DNA from: Streptomyces diacarni
Lineage (GTDB): Bacteria; Actinomycetota; Actinomycetes; Streptomycetales; Streptomycetaceae
Direction: 5' to 3'
Length of the DNA stretch: 64,000 nucleotides
Assembly (NCBI RefSeq): GCF_003323715.1
Contig: NZ_QOIN01000070.1
Location: 1 to 64,000 of the forward strand
The position numbers were made by a program, and so were the translations under genes. A model generated the notes under the pieces. It was not told where the DNA came from and did no database searches. It saw nothing but the letters and a program-made list of their open reading frames with translations. This document shows positions 35,351 to 46,622 of the stretch, in pieces (the first letter of the stretch is position 1; each line of letters begins with the position of its first letter).

Positions 35351-36550
35351 ATGACGGGAGCCGCGGCGCACCGACAGCGGGACACCCGCTACGACCCACT
35401 GGCGCCCGAGGTCATCGCCGCACCGCACCCCTTCTACCGGCGGCTGCGCGAGCATCAGCGCGTCTACTGGCACGGGCAGCTCGACTCCTGGGTCCTCACC
35501 GGGCACGCCGAGTGCCGTGCGGTTCTCGGCGATTCGGCCTCCTTCGGCTCGGACTTCCGCAGGGTCGGAGAGGAGATCCCCGAGGCCCTGCTGAGCGTGC
35601 AGTCCCTCGACCCGCCCGCCCACGGAGCGATCCGGCACCTGCTCGTCTCCGCGCTGCACACCCGCTCGCACACGGCGGTGACCGACACCGCAGCGCGGCT
35701 CGCCGCGCAACGGCTGGCCGCCGTACGCGGCACGGACCGCCCGGTCGATCTCGTCAGCGAGGTCGCCCGCCCCCTCGCCCTGCACACGATGTGCGACTTC
35801 CTGGGCGTCGCCTCCCCCGACGGGCCCTGGTTCGAGGAGATGTCGAACGCCATCGTCCGCAGCATGGACGCCGGTCTCGACCCCTCGCGCGCCGAGCCCG
35901 GCATCAAGGCCAGACAAGAGCTGAGCCGCATGGTCGGCACATGGCTGGAGACGGCCGAGGAGAGCGGCTTCGTCGGAGCCGTGCGGGCGGCCCGTGCGCG
36001 CACGCCCGAGGTCTCGCAGGCCGTGCTGGCCAACTCGCTGCGCGCCGTGCTGCACGCGGGGTACGAGTCGGTCAGCCGTCTGCTGGGCAACGCGCTCGCC
36101 CGCCTGGTGACGGGCGAGCAGGCGCTGCCGGAACGCGCGGCCGCCGAGGGGCGGCTCGACACGCTGGTGGACGAACTGCTGCGGCTGGAGGGCCCGGTGC
36201 AGGCGGACGCCCGGGTGTGCGTGCGGGACGGCGAGGTGGCCGGGCAGCGGATTGGGCGCGGTGAGGTGCTGGTGCTGCTGCTGGGCGCCGCCAACCGCGA
36301 CCCGGACGTCTTCCCCGACCCGGACACCGTCGACCTCGGCCGCCGCAGGGGGCAGCACCTGGCCTTCGGCCGGGGCGCGCACGCCTGCCTGGGCGCGGGC
36401 CTGGCCACGCTGCAACTGCGCGCCGTGCTCGTGGCGCTGCGTGCGGCGCGCCTCGGATTCGTCCCGTCCGGCACGGCCGAGTACGAGCCGACCGCGACCC
36501 TGCGGGGACTGCGGACGCTCCCCGTCCGTGTACGCGACACCGGCCCGTGA
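35351..36550 (+). CDS. bytO: cytochrome P450, candidate biarylitide cross-linking enzyme
   Basis: 399 aa. Soluble class I bacterial P450: I-helix HAGYESVSRLL (the usual acid-Thr pair is Glu-Ser), ExxR in ELLRLEGP, PERF-region FPDPDTVDLGRR, and heme loop FGRGAHACLGAG with Cys346 as the thiolate ligand. AGAGAGG precedes ATG 35351. It follows the MRYVH gene and hairpin, and by analogy with BytO should form the Tyr-His biaryl bond on the pentapeptide. No ferredoxin or reductase gene is adjacent, so electrons must come from elsewhere. Membership in the BytO clade specifically needs an alignment. Confidence 0.85.
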   Translation: MTGAAAHRQRDTRYDPLAPEVIAAPHPFYRRLREHQRVYWHGQLDSWVLTGHAECRAVLGDSASFGSDFRRVGEEIPEALLSVQSLDPPAHGAIRHLLVSALHTRSHTAVTDTAARLAAQRLAAVRGTDRPVDLVSEVARPLALHTMCDFLGVASPDGPWFEEMSNAIVRSMDAGLDPSRAEPGIKARQELSRMVGTWLETAEESGFVGAVRAARARTPEVSQAVLANSLRAVLHAGYESVSRLLGNALARLVTGEQALPERAAAEGRLDTLVDELLRLEGPVQADARVCVRDGEVAGQRIGRGEVLVLLLGAANRDPDVFPDPDTVDLGRRRGQHLAFGRGAHACLGAGLATLQLRAVLVALRAARLGFVPSGTAEYEPTATLRGLRTLPVRVRDTGP

Positions 36551-36723
36551 CCGTGCCCGCGACCGACCCTCGCGGCCTCCCCGGCCCGGCCCCGGACCCG
36601 GAGCGCTGACCCGGCACATGCCCGGGCCCTGCCCTTCCCCGGTCAGGAGCCCAAACCGGCCGTCGCCCGTGCGCGGCCGGTCCCCCGCCCGCCGTCGCGG
36701 GTCATCGCTCGAAGGGACTTCCT

Positions 36724-38226
36724 GTGCGTACCTCTTCCCGCCCGCCGCGCCGGGTGCTGAGACTGACGGCGGCAGCCGCGCTGACGCTGACCTGCCTGGC
36801 CGGCCAGCAGACGGCGGCCGGCGCCGCGACCGCGCCCGCCGGGGAAGGACCGGCACGCGCCGCCGCGTCGCGCGCGCTGACGGCCGACCGGCTGGCCTCA
36901 CAGGTGCGCGGCCGTGTCGTGTTCCGCCACCTGCGGGCCTTCCAGCGGATCGCGGACGCCAGCGGCGGCGACCGCGGCTACAACCGGCCCGGGTTCACGC
37001 GTTCGGTGCGGTACGTCGCCGGGCGGTTGGAGGACGCGGGGTACGCGGTGCGGCGGCAAAAGGTCCCCTACACCGACTTCGACGTCACGAGCGAGCGGCT
37101 GTCCGTGCGGGCGGGCCACGGCGGGCCCCGCGACGTGCCCGTGCTGATGACCCGGTTCACTCCCTCGACCGCCGCGCACGGCGTCAACGCGCGGGCCGTC
37201 GCCCTGCCCGAGGGCAGAACCGGCTGCGAGCCCGGCGACTACGAGGGGGTGGCCGTCCGCGGCTCCGTCGTCGTCCTGGCCAGGAACGCCTGCGGGTACG
37301 CGCACCAGCAGCAGGTCGCCGCTCGGGCCGGTGCACGCGCTGTGGTGATGTACTACCCGACGCCGTCACCGCGGAACAACTACCGCCTCATGGCCATCGA
37401 TCCGGAGGATTTCCGCATCCCCATGGGCATGGTCTCGCAGACCGACGGGGAGCGGCTGGCCCGGCAGGCGGCGGCGCGGCCCGGGGCACGGGTGCGCCTG
37501 ACCCTGCGGGCGCGGAACGTGGAGCGTGAGACGGTCAACCTCATCGCCGAGACCCGCGGCGGCGACCCCGACGACGTGGTCGTGCTGGGCGGGCACCTGG
37601 ACAGCGTCCCCGAGGCCCCCGGCATCAACGACAACGGCTCGACGGCCGCGACCGTCCTGCAGACGGCGCTGGCGATGGCACCGCACCAGGACGCGGTGCG
37701 CAACAAGGTCAGGTTCATGTGGTGGGGCGCGGAGGAGATCATCGACGTCGGCTCCGGGTACTACGTGGACCACCTCTCCCCCGCCGAGCGCGGCAGGATC
37801 GCGGCCGTCCTCAACGGCGAGCTGCTGGCGCCCTCCAACTCCGGGCGGTTCGTGTGGGACACGGGGTCGGGCGGCAGCCACGAACTCGCCGAACTGTTCG
37901 CCGGGTACTTCACCCGGCACGGACTGCCCTTCGAGCGCCAGGACCCGGGCGCCATCGGCTCCGACCACCTGGTCTTCCAGGAAGCGGGGCTTCCGGTCGG
38001 CGGCATCGACGGGGGCAACCTGGGGGTGAAGACGGCGGCACAGCAGAGACTCTTCGGCGGCACCGCCGGGCAGATGTTCGACCCCTGCTATCACCAGCCG
38101 TGCGACCGGCTGTCCGCGATCGACCGCCAGGACCTCGACCGCAACGCCCCCGCGCTGGCCTGGGTCACCGCCCGGCTGGCCACGGACGACGACGCGGTCC
38201 GAGCCGTACGCAGGGCAGGGCCCTGA
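36724..38226 (+). CDS. secreted M28-family aminopeptidase with PA domain
   Basis: 500 aa. Signal peptide (1-38: basic SRPPRRVLRL, hydrophobic core, AGA cleavage region), an inserted PA domain (about 155-235) and a di-zinc M28 catalytic domain (about 260-490). The ligands appear in GGHLDSV, GINDNGS, WWGAEEI, SDHLVF and PCYHQPCD. It removes N-terminal residues from peptides outside the cell. It is co-directional with the P450, 173 bp downstream, so it is a candidate for removing Met-Arg from the cross-linked pentapeptide; that link is only positional. GTG 36724 follows GAAGGGA. Confidence 0.9.
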   Translation: MRTSSRPPRRVLRLTAAAALTLTCLAGQQTAAGAATAPAGEGPARAAASRALTADRLASQVRGRVVFRHLRAFQRIADASGGDRGYNRPGFTRSVRYVAGRLEDAGYAVRRQKVPYTDFDVTSERLSVRAGHGGPRDVPVLMTRFTPSTAAHGVNARAVALPEGRTGCEPGDYEGVAVRGSVVVLARNACGYAHQQQVAARAGARAVVMYYPTPSPRNNYRLMAIDPEDFRIPMGMVSQTDGERLARQAAARPGARVRLTLRARNVERETVNLIAETRGGDPDDVVVLGGHLDSVPEAPGINDNGSTAATVLQTALAMAPHQDAVRNKVRFMWWGAEEIIDVGSGYYVDHLSPAERGRIAAVLNGELLAPSNSGRFVWDTGSGGSHELAELFAGYFTRHGLPFERQDPGAIGSDHLVFQEAGLPVGGIDGGNLGVKTAAQQRLFGGTAGQMFDPCYHQPCDRLSAIDRQDLDRNAPALAWVTARLATDDDAVRAVRRAGP

Positions 38227-38245
38227 CCCACCCGGCGCGAGGCGC

Positions 38246-39056
38246 TCAGCGGCGGTCCGCCTCGAAGGTCCGCAGCAGGTCCGCCGCGACGCTCACCGCG
38301 ATCGTGGCGGGCTCCTTGCCGGTGATCTCGCTCAGGCCGATCGGGGTCTTGATCCGGTCGATCGCGGCGTCGTCGTGACCGCCCTCGGTGGCCAGGCGCT
38401 GCCGGAACCGCGACCACTTGGCGGCCGAGCCGATCAGGCCGATCGAACCGAGTCCCGTGGTGCGCAGGGCCGCGTCGGCCAGCGCCGCGTCCTCGGCGTG
38501 GTCATGGGTCATGATCAGCACGTGGGTGCCGGGCGCCAGCTCCGCCAGCGCCTCCTCGGGGAGCAGCGGGTTGTGGTGCACGTGGATCTGCGCCACCGCG
38601 TCCGCGAGCACGTCGAGCCGTTCGTCGGTGAGCATGTCGGTGCGGGTGTCGACCAGGTGCAGGTCGAGGCTGTGGCGGGCCAGGACGCGCGCCAGTTCGA
38701 GACCGACGTGCCCGACACCGAAGATCGCCACTGCGGGCACCACGGGCAGCGGTTCGAGCAGTACGGTGACGGCTCCGCCGCAGCACTGCACGCCGTGCCG
38801 GTTGGTGACCTTGTCGTTGAGGGCGAAGTCCATCAGTTCGGGCTCCGGATCGTCGGTGCCGATCCGCTCGCGGGCCCGGTCGATGGCCACGGCCTCGATG
38901 TTGCCGCCGCCGATCGAGCCCCAGGCACCGGCCCGCCCCACGACGAGTTTGGCACCGGCCCTGCGGGGCGCGTGACCGCGCACGGTCGCGACGGTCACCA
39001 GCACGCCGGGTTCCCGGCGTGCCCGCAACCGCGCGACCGCGGCCAACCAGGTCGTG

Positions 39057-39064
<8 letters not shown>
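38246..39064 (-). CDS. xdhC: XdhC-family molybdenum-cofactor insertion protein
   Basis: 272 aa. XdhC/CoxI chaperone that loads sulfurated Mo cofactor into xanthine dehydrogenase. VTVATVRGHAPRRAGAKLVVG and GSIGGGNIE at the N-terminus, CCGG near the middle, and a Rossmann fold FGVGHVGLELARVLA..LVDTRTDM with THDHAEDAAL. Ends in IKTPIGLSEITGKEPATIAVSVAADLL, typical of the family. Its ATG overlaps the xdhB stop by 8 nt; third gene of the operon. Confidence 0.92.
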
Positions 39065-41470
<2,406 letters not shown>

Positions 41471-41474
<4 letters not shown>

Positions 41475-42955
41475 GCCGACACCGCCTCAGTGGTTTCCGC
41501 GTGCAGCTTCAGCAGGCTCTGGCCGAGCATCGCGGAGCGGTACTCGGCGCTGGCCCGGTGGTCGTTCATCGGAGTGCCCTGGGCCCGCAGCACCTCGGCG
41601 GCGGCCTCGGCGGTCTCCCGCACCCACGGCTTGCCCTCCAGGGCCGCCTCGGTGGCCAGGGCGCGGACCGGCGTGGCGGCGACGCCGCCCAGCCCGATGC
41701 GCGCCTTGCGGACGAGGCCGTCCTCGATGTCCAGCGCGAAGGCGACCGCCACGCTGGAGATGTCGTCGAAACGCCGCTTGGCGATCTTGTGGAAGGCCGC
41801 GAGGGGCGACAGCGGCAGCGGGACGCGCACCGCGCGGATCAGTTCGCCGGGACGGCGCACGCTCTGCCGGTAGCCGGTGAAGTAGTCCGCGAGCGGGACC
41901 TCGCGCTCACCGTCGGCGTCGGCGAGCACCACCGACGCCTCCAGCGCGAGCAGCACGGGCGGGCTGTCCCCGATGGGCGAGCCGGTGCCCAGGTTGCCGC
42001 CGAGGGTCGCGCCGTTGCGGATCAGCCGGGAGGCGAACTGCGGGAACAGTTGCGCCAGCAGCGGGACGCGGCCGTCGAGCCGGCGTTCGATCTCGGTGAG
42101 CGTCAGTGCCGCGCCGATCTCGATGTGGTCGGACTCGACGCTCAGGCCCCGCAGTTCGGGCAGCCGGTCGATGGCGACCACGCACTCCGCCCGGCGGGAG
42201 CGGATGTTCACCTCCACACCCCAGTCGGTGCTTCCGGCGACCAGCACCGCCTCGGGCCGCTCGCGCAGCACCCGCAGCGCCTCGCTCAGCGTGCCAGGAC
42301 GCAGGAACACGCTCTCGCCCTGGGCGTACTCGGTGGCGACAGGTGCGGGCGGAGACTGCTCGCGGCGCTGTGCCAGCGGGTCGTCCTCGGTGGGCGCGCC
42401 GAGGGCGAACGCGGCATCGCGGATCGGGCGGTAACCGGTGCAGCGGCACAGGTTTCCGCTCAGCGCGTGCAGGTCGAACCCGTTGGGACCGTGCTCGGCG
42501 TCGGGCGTGCCGGCCGCTTCTCCCTCGGCCGGGTCCGTGCCCGCGTGCGCGCAGCGGTCGGGCCGGTAGTACTCGGCGGCCATACTGCACACGAAGCCCG
42601 GTGTGCAGTAACCGCACTGGGAGCCGCCGCGGAGCGCCATCTCCTCCTGCACCTGGTGCAGCGTGGGCGGCGTGCCGGGTTCGCCCGCGGTGGCGAGTCC
42701 CTCGGAGGTGACGATCTCCTGCCCGTCGAGGGCCGCGGCCGGAACCAGGCAGGCGTTGACCGCCACCCAGTCGGTCGGCTTGTTCACCCCCGGACGGGCC
42801 ACCAGGATCGAACACGCGCCGCATTCGCCCTCGGCGCAGCCTTCCTTGCTTCCGGTGAGCCCGCGCTCACGCAGGAAATCCAGAACCGATGTATGGGGTG
42901 CGGCCGGGGAAATCGGGGTGACCTTCCCATTGACCGTGGCCCGCGCCGCTACCAT
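41471..42955 (-). CDS. xdhA: xanthine dehydrogenase, iron-sulfur/FAD subunit
   Basis: 494 aa. N-terminal plant-type 2Fe-2S domain (GCAEGECGACSI with the remaining Cys downstream), helical 2Fe-2S domain (GGSQCGYCTPGFVCSM; GNLCRCTGYRPI), then an FAD domain (VLVAGSTDWGVEVN; LGGNLGTGSPIGDSPP). It passes electrons from the Mo centre to NAD. First gene of xdhABC; ATG 42955 has TGAGGA. A TAGGAT element at 42992-42997 (minus strand) is a possible -10 box. Confidence 0.95.
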
Positions 42956-43143
42956 GACACATCCTCATTTCGGTGCGCGGTCGTACTGATGATCCTAGTC
43001 GCCATTTCAGTGGCTTTCTCTTTCGGTGGCGCGGCTGGGGAACCGGGTGCGCGGATCGGCACGGAACGGCGTGCCGCAGGCGATGACGAAGAGCGGAAGA
43101 CGCCGGGGCCGCTGTACGGGCGCGCCGGGAGGAAGGGGGCTGC

Positions 43144-43221
43144 TCAGCAGCCGTGTGCTACGCGACCCGGAACCCAGGCGGTCCGCTGAGCGAGGCGCTG
43201 CAGGTCGGAGAGAGTGGACAT
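43144..43221 (-). CDS. possible 25-aa peptide
   Basis: ATG 43219-43221 is preceded by AAGGAGG at 8-nt spacing. The peptide begins MSTLSDLQRLAQRT and ends RVAHGC. It may be a small protein or leader ORF; no family recognised. It lies upstream of xdhA on the same strand. Confidence 0.35.
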   Translation of the reverse strand: MSTLSDLQRLAQRTAWVPGRVAHGC

Positions 43222-43406
43222 CCGACTTCGCCTCCTTCTGGCCGCCTAGGGGTCGGTGTGCTCGAAGCTAAGTTGCCGCAGACCCGCCAGTCAACCCGAC
43301 CTGGGAAAACGAGTGTCGGACTCAGAGGAAGCTCTGACGAGCTGATCGAAAGCCTCCTCGTGGATTGGCCTATCGTCCAAAGAGACCCGGCGCCGGGCCT
43401 CCCGGA

Positions 43407-43476
43407 GTTCCCGTACGCGGTGCCCGGTGTTTCCCGTACGCCGGTGCCCGGAGTTTCCCCTACGCCGGTGCGCGGT
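43407..43476 (+). repeat. three imperfect 24-bp direct repeats
   Basis: Units of the form GTTTCCCGTACGCCGGTGCC plus four bases at 43407 (22 bp, two deletions), 43429 and 43453. Noncoding on present evidence. Confidence 0.8.
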
Positions 43477-43608
43477 GCGTCGCGCCTCAGAGCAACTCCC
43501 CTTGCCGCGGCGCGGTTTCGTGCCGGCACGTGCGATGTTCCGCGCGGGCGGCCGGCCCCCCGATACGGGTGACCGGCCCCGGCAGGTGAGGCGCGGCGGA
43601 GCGGGCAG

Positions 43609-44112
43609 TCAGTAGTCGACGCGGTCGGACTTGGCCAGCCACGCGTCGAACGGCGCCGTGCGGTGGGGCAGGTCCAGCTGCTCGACGTGCACCGGCCACA
43701 TCGACGTCGGCTGCTTCTCGAACAGGTCGTAGAACTTGCGGTCGTCGAAACCGGCGACCGCGGCGTCGTGCCGGTCGGCGGAGAAGACGATCCGGTCGAC
43801 CCGCGCCCACAGCGCGGAGGAGAGGCACATCGGACACGGCTCGCACGAGGTGACCAGGACGCAGCCCTCGAGTGAGAAGGTGTCGAGCTGCTTGCAGGCG
43901 GCACGCATCGCACTCACCTCGGCGTGCGCCGTCGGGTCCAGAGCCGCGGTGACCTGGTTGTTCCCGAGCGCGATGATGTCGTCGCCCTTGGCGACCAGGG
44001 CACCGAACGGACCGCCGCCGTTCGCCACGCTGTCGGTGGCCAGCCTGATCGCCTCGCCCATCCAGGCACGCTCGCGATCTTGGGTGTTCGCTTCTTGGGT
44101 CTGCGCAGTCAC
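43609..44112 (-). CDS. nucleoside/guanine deaminase (CDA fold)
   Basis: 167 aa zinc deaminase. GGGPFGALV, catalytic HAE in DPTAHAEVSAMRAAC, and the Cys pair SCEPCPMCLSSALWARV. The overall pattern, including the ending FDAWLAKSDRVDY, is close to B. subtilis-type guanine deaminase, which makes xanthine. That fits its place upstream of xdhABC on the same strand. GTG 44110-44112; the ribosome site is weak. tRNA adenosine deaminase is less likely because TadA has a different C-terminus. Confidence 0.85.
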   Translation of the reverse strand: MTAQTQEANTQDRERAWMGEAIRLATDSVANGGGPFGALVAKGDDIIALGNNQVTAALDPTAHAEVSAMRAACKQLDTFSLEGCVLVTSCEPCPMCLSSALWARVDRIVFSADRHDAAVAGFDDRKFYDLFEKQPTSMWPVHVEQLDLPHRTAPFDAWLAKSDRVDY

Positions 44113-44329
44113 GGTCGCTTCTTTCGGTTCGGAGACGGCGGGGACTCCCCGGCTGCCTCGGCCGTGCGGGACACCGCACGGCCAGGGCAGCCGGCGGGTT
44201 CCACACGTGCGGTCGCGAGCTCGGCTCGTCCGACGGCACCCGCGGGGAGTCAGCGCGCCTCGACGCCTTCGTTCAGCTTGTGTGAGGAGTACACCGCCCC
44301 TCGTGTGACGTCAGCCAGAGGTGGAAGAC

Positions 44330-44461
44330 ATGAAGACTTTCGCAGGCAGGGACCCGCTCTTCGTAGGACTCTACGAAGAGCGGGTCGGCTCGCGTTGTCG
44401 CACTTGGCCAACGCCGCTGCCGGAAGGCCGGCACCAAGCGCGCCCTCACACGCCCGGGTAG
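44330..44461 (+). CDS. possible 43-aa ORF containing a hairpin
   Basis: ATG 44330 follows AGAGGTGGAAG. The frame starts MKTFAGRDPLFVGLYEERVG and stops at TAG 44459-44461. Residues 8-19 are encoded by the arms of a perfect inverted repeat. It may be a gene remnant or a structured small transcript; not recognised. Confidence 0.25.
   Translation: MKTFAGRDPLFVGLYEERVGSRCRTWPTPLPEGRHQARPHTPG
44351..44386. repeat. 16-bp perfect stem with GACT loop
   Basis: GACCCGCTCTTCGTAG (44351-44366) pairs with 44371-44386. It lies between divergent genes, so is not a terminator of either; no T-run follows. Confidence 0.7.
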
Positions 44462-44592
44462 GGCCGGAGTACGGGCATGCCTGGCCGGCAGGGGCCACTG
44501 GTCCACCGCCGCGTCGCTCCCCTCGGCCCCGCCACGCCGAGGCGGGCGCCTCGCCGCACGCCCTGACGGGCCCGTCGGGCCACCGGTGGCTC

Positions 44593-44682
44593 TACGTATG
44601 TATGCCGGCGGTCGGGACGGACCTGTCCCCGTGCCTTGACGGCCTCACCCCCGCACGTCCATGGGTGTGTTCCGACGTATGC
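44593..44682. promoter_or_regulatory. TACGTA-centred operator motifs before the lacI-type gene
   Basis: TCTACGTATGTATGCC begins at 44591 and GACGTATGCT at 44674; an inverted CATACG follows at 44703. The same ATACGTATG core occurs at 50649 and 53392 before the two catabolic transcription units, supporting autoregulation by this LacI protein. Confidence 0.55.
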
Positions 44683-44720
44683 TGAGCAGCCGAAGACGCA
44701 GACATACGGGAGGCACGGCC

Positions 44721-45725
44721 GTGGCGATCACCAGCATTGACGTCGCACGGCTGGCCGGTGTGTCACAACCGACGGTGTCGCGAGCCCTGCGGGGCGACCC
44801 CCGCGTGTCCGAGGAGACCCGGCAGCGCGTGCGGCAGGCAGCCGAGGCGCTCAACTACGTGCCGAGCGAGACGGGCCGCAGCCTGTCCACCCGCGCCACG
44901 CGCCGGGTCGGCGTCGTGGTCACCGACCTGACGAATCCGTTCTACCCCCACCTGGTCGCCCCGCTCCACGACGAACTGGAACGCTGCGGCTACCGCATGA
45001 TGCTCTTCACCGAGCGGTCCGAGGACGCGGTGGCCACCGAGCGCCTGCTGGGGCAGTCGGTCGACGGCGTGGTGCTGACGACGGCGACGACCGAGTCCGC
45101 TCTCCCCGCCGAACTCACCCGGCGCGGCCTCCCGTTCGTCTTCCTCAACCGCGAGACGGGGATCTCGGGCCCACCCGTCGCCGTCGTGGACAACACCAAC
45201 GGCGGCGAACTGGTGGCCCGGGAGCTCGTCGCACTCGGCCACCGCCGCATCGCCGGCATCTTCGGCCCGCGTAACACCACCACCGGGCAGGAGCGTGAGC
45301 TGGGGTTCCGCCTCGCGCTGGCGGAGGCCGGGATCGGCCTGGCCGAGGAGGCGGTGTTCCGAGGCCCCTTCGAGTTCGCCACCGGGTACGCCGCTCTCAG
45401 CGAACTGCTGGCCTTGCGGCCACGCCCGACCGCCGTCTTCTGCGGCAACGACGTGGTGGCCATCGGCGCCCTCAACGCGGCTCTCGCCGCGCAGGTCACC
45501 GTGCCGGACGAGCTCACCGTCTTCGGCTTCGACGACATTCCCATGGCCGGCTGGGAGAGCTTCCGGCTCAGCACCGTCCGCCACGACATGCACGAGATGG
45601 CCCGTACGGCGGCCAGATTGCTGGTGCAGCGCATCGCTGAGGGCGGCGAGGGAGAGGCGGAGCGCGTCGTCTTCCCGCCACAGTTGGCGCTGCGCGGCAC
45701 CCACGCGGCCGCCCGAGCGGACTGA
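44721..45725 (+). CDS. LacI-family regulator of the 45864-53325 catabolic genes
   Basis: 334 aa. HTH and hinge (SIDVARLAGVSQPTVSRALRG, then YVPSETGRSLSTRATRRVG) and a sugar-binding-type effector domain (VVVTDLTNPFYPHL; VDNTNGGELVARELVALGHRRIAG; LTVFGFDDIPMAGW). GTG 44721 has GGGAGG (44708-44713) at 7-nt spacing; an upstream in-frame ATG at 44661 is unlikely. Convergent with the catabolic operon, which carries the shared operator motif. Effector unknown. Confidence 0.9.
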   Translation: MAITSIDVARLAGVSQPTVSRALRGDPRVSEETRQRVRQAAEALNYVPSETGRSLSTRATRRVGVVVTDLTNPFYPHLVAPLHDELERCGYRMMLFTERSEDAVATERLLGQSVDGVVLTTATTESALPAELTRRGLPFVFLNRETGISGPPVAVVDNTNGGELVARELVALGHRRIAGIFGPRNTTTGQERELGFRLALAEAGIGLAEEAVFRGPFEFATGYAALSELLALRPRPTAVFCGNDVVAIGALNAALAAQVTVPDELTVFGFDDIPMAGWESFRLSTVRHDMHEMARTAARLLVQRIAEGGEGEAERVVFPPQLALRGTHAAARAD

Positions 45726-45863
45726 GGCACCGCGACCGCGGGCCCCGTTCGTCCGATGTCGCCGCTTCCCCTTCGGGCACGGGGTGCGGGCGGGGAATGT
45801 GCGCTTGCCGGTGTGCCGTCGAGGACGGCACACCGGTCGGCCGCCGGAGAGAGCGCACGTCAG

Positions 45864-46622
45864 CTACCGCTCCGGCGTGCTGAGCGCACGCAGAGTCCGC
45901 ATCAGGACGTGCGTGAGGTTGTAGAGGACGGCCCCCGGGGGCGCGGCGGCAGCCTGCTGTGTCGAGTTGACGATCGTCACCATCGGCTTGCCGGACCGCT
46001 TCGCCGCCTCGACGACCTGCTGCGTGGCACCGCGCACCTGCGGTTCGGCCGCACCGCCCGTCAGCCCCATCGCGACCGACAGGTCCGCGGGGCCGACGAG
46101 CACCGCGTCCACGCCCGAAACCGCCAGGATCTCACCGGCCGCCGCACACGCCTGCGGCGTCTCCAGCATCGGCACGACCACCGTGGTGGCGGCGGCGTGC
46201 GCCAGGTGCTCGGCGATGCCCGCCTCGCCGAAACGCCCGGACCGGCTGTAGGTGGCGAAGCCCCGCTCCCCCCGCGGAGGGTAGTGCGCCCAGGCCACCG
46301 CCCTGCGGGCGTGGTCCGCGCTGTCCACGTGCGGCACGATGACGCCTTGGGCCCCCGCGTCGAGTGCCCGCAGGACGAGGGAAGGTTCCTCGGTGCCGAC
46401 GCGGATCAGCACGGGAAGCCCGTGGGCCGCGGCTGCCTGGATGTGCTGCTGCAGGGGCACGACGTCGGCGGGACCGTGCTCGCAGTCGATCACCACGAAG
46501 TCGAGCCCCGCGACACCGGCCATCTCCACCAGCGGCCCTGCGGGCAGCCTCAGCAGTCCGCCGAGGAGGCGCTCCCCGCCGGCCAGCCGCTCCTTGAGCG
46601 GCACCGGATTCGTGTCCTTCAC
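45864..46622 (-). CDS. HpcH/HpaI-family class II aldolase
   Basis: 252 aa. Metal-dependent pyruvate-class aldolase barrel: LDFVVIDCEHGPADV, IRVGTEEP, GVIVPHVDSADHARRAV, the metal Glu in VVVPMLETPQAC and Asp in VGPADLSVAMG. It would cleave a 2-keto-3-deoxy or 4-hydroxy-2-oxo acid to pyruvate or a related 2-oxo acid plus an aldehyde. GTG 46620-46622 overlaps the SDR stop by 4 nt; last gene of a five-gene unit. Substrate unknown. Confidence 0.9.
   Translation of the reverse strand: MKDTNPVPLKERLAGGERLLGGLLRLPAGPLVEMAGVAGLDFVVIDCEHGPADVVPLQQHIQAAAAHGLPVLIRVGTEEPSLVLRALDAGAQGVIVPHVDSADHARRAVAWAHYPPRGERGFATYSRSGRFGEAGIAEHLAHAAATTVVVPMLETPQACAAAGEILAVSGVDAVLVGPADLSVAMGLTGGAAEPQVRGATQQVVEAAKRSGKPMVTIVNSTQQAAAAPPGAVLYNLTHVLMRTLRALSTPER

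Larger units (their letters stand above)
42956..43608. other. 653-bp region between xdhA and the guanine deaminase gene
   Basis: Holds the xdh promoter area, a small minus-strand ORF with a good ribosome site (43144-43221) and a 24-bp imperfect triple repeat (43407-43476). Base composition near 43200-43380 is less GC-rich than neighbouring genes. Longer open frames here lack ribosome sites and family features. Confidence 0.4.
44113..44720. other. 608-bp divergent region before the second lacI-type gene
   Basis: Contains a strong hairpin (44351-44386) inside a possible 43-aa ORF (44330-44461), and TACGTATG/ACGTATGC motifs at 44593 and 44675. No other gene is evident. Confidence 0.4.

Noticed and set aside
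43153..43572. 139-codon open frame on the plus strand
   Set aside because: Composition driven by the 24-bp repeats, no ribosome site, no family features.
44351..44386. Terminator call for the strong hairpin
   Set aside because: Both flanking genes read away from it, and no T-run follows; kept as a repeat of unknown role.
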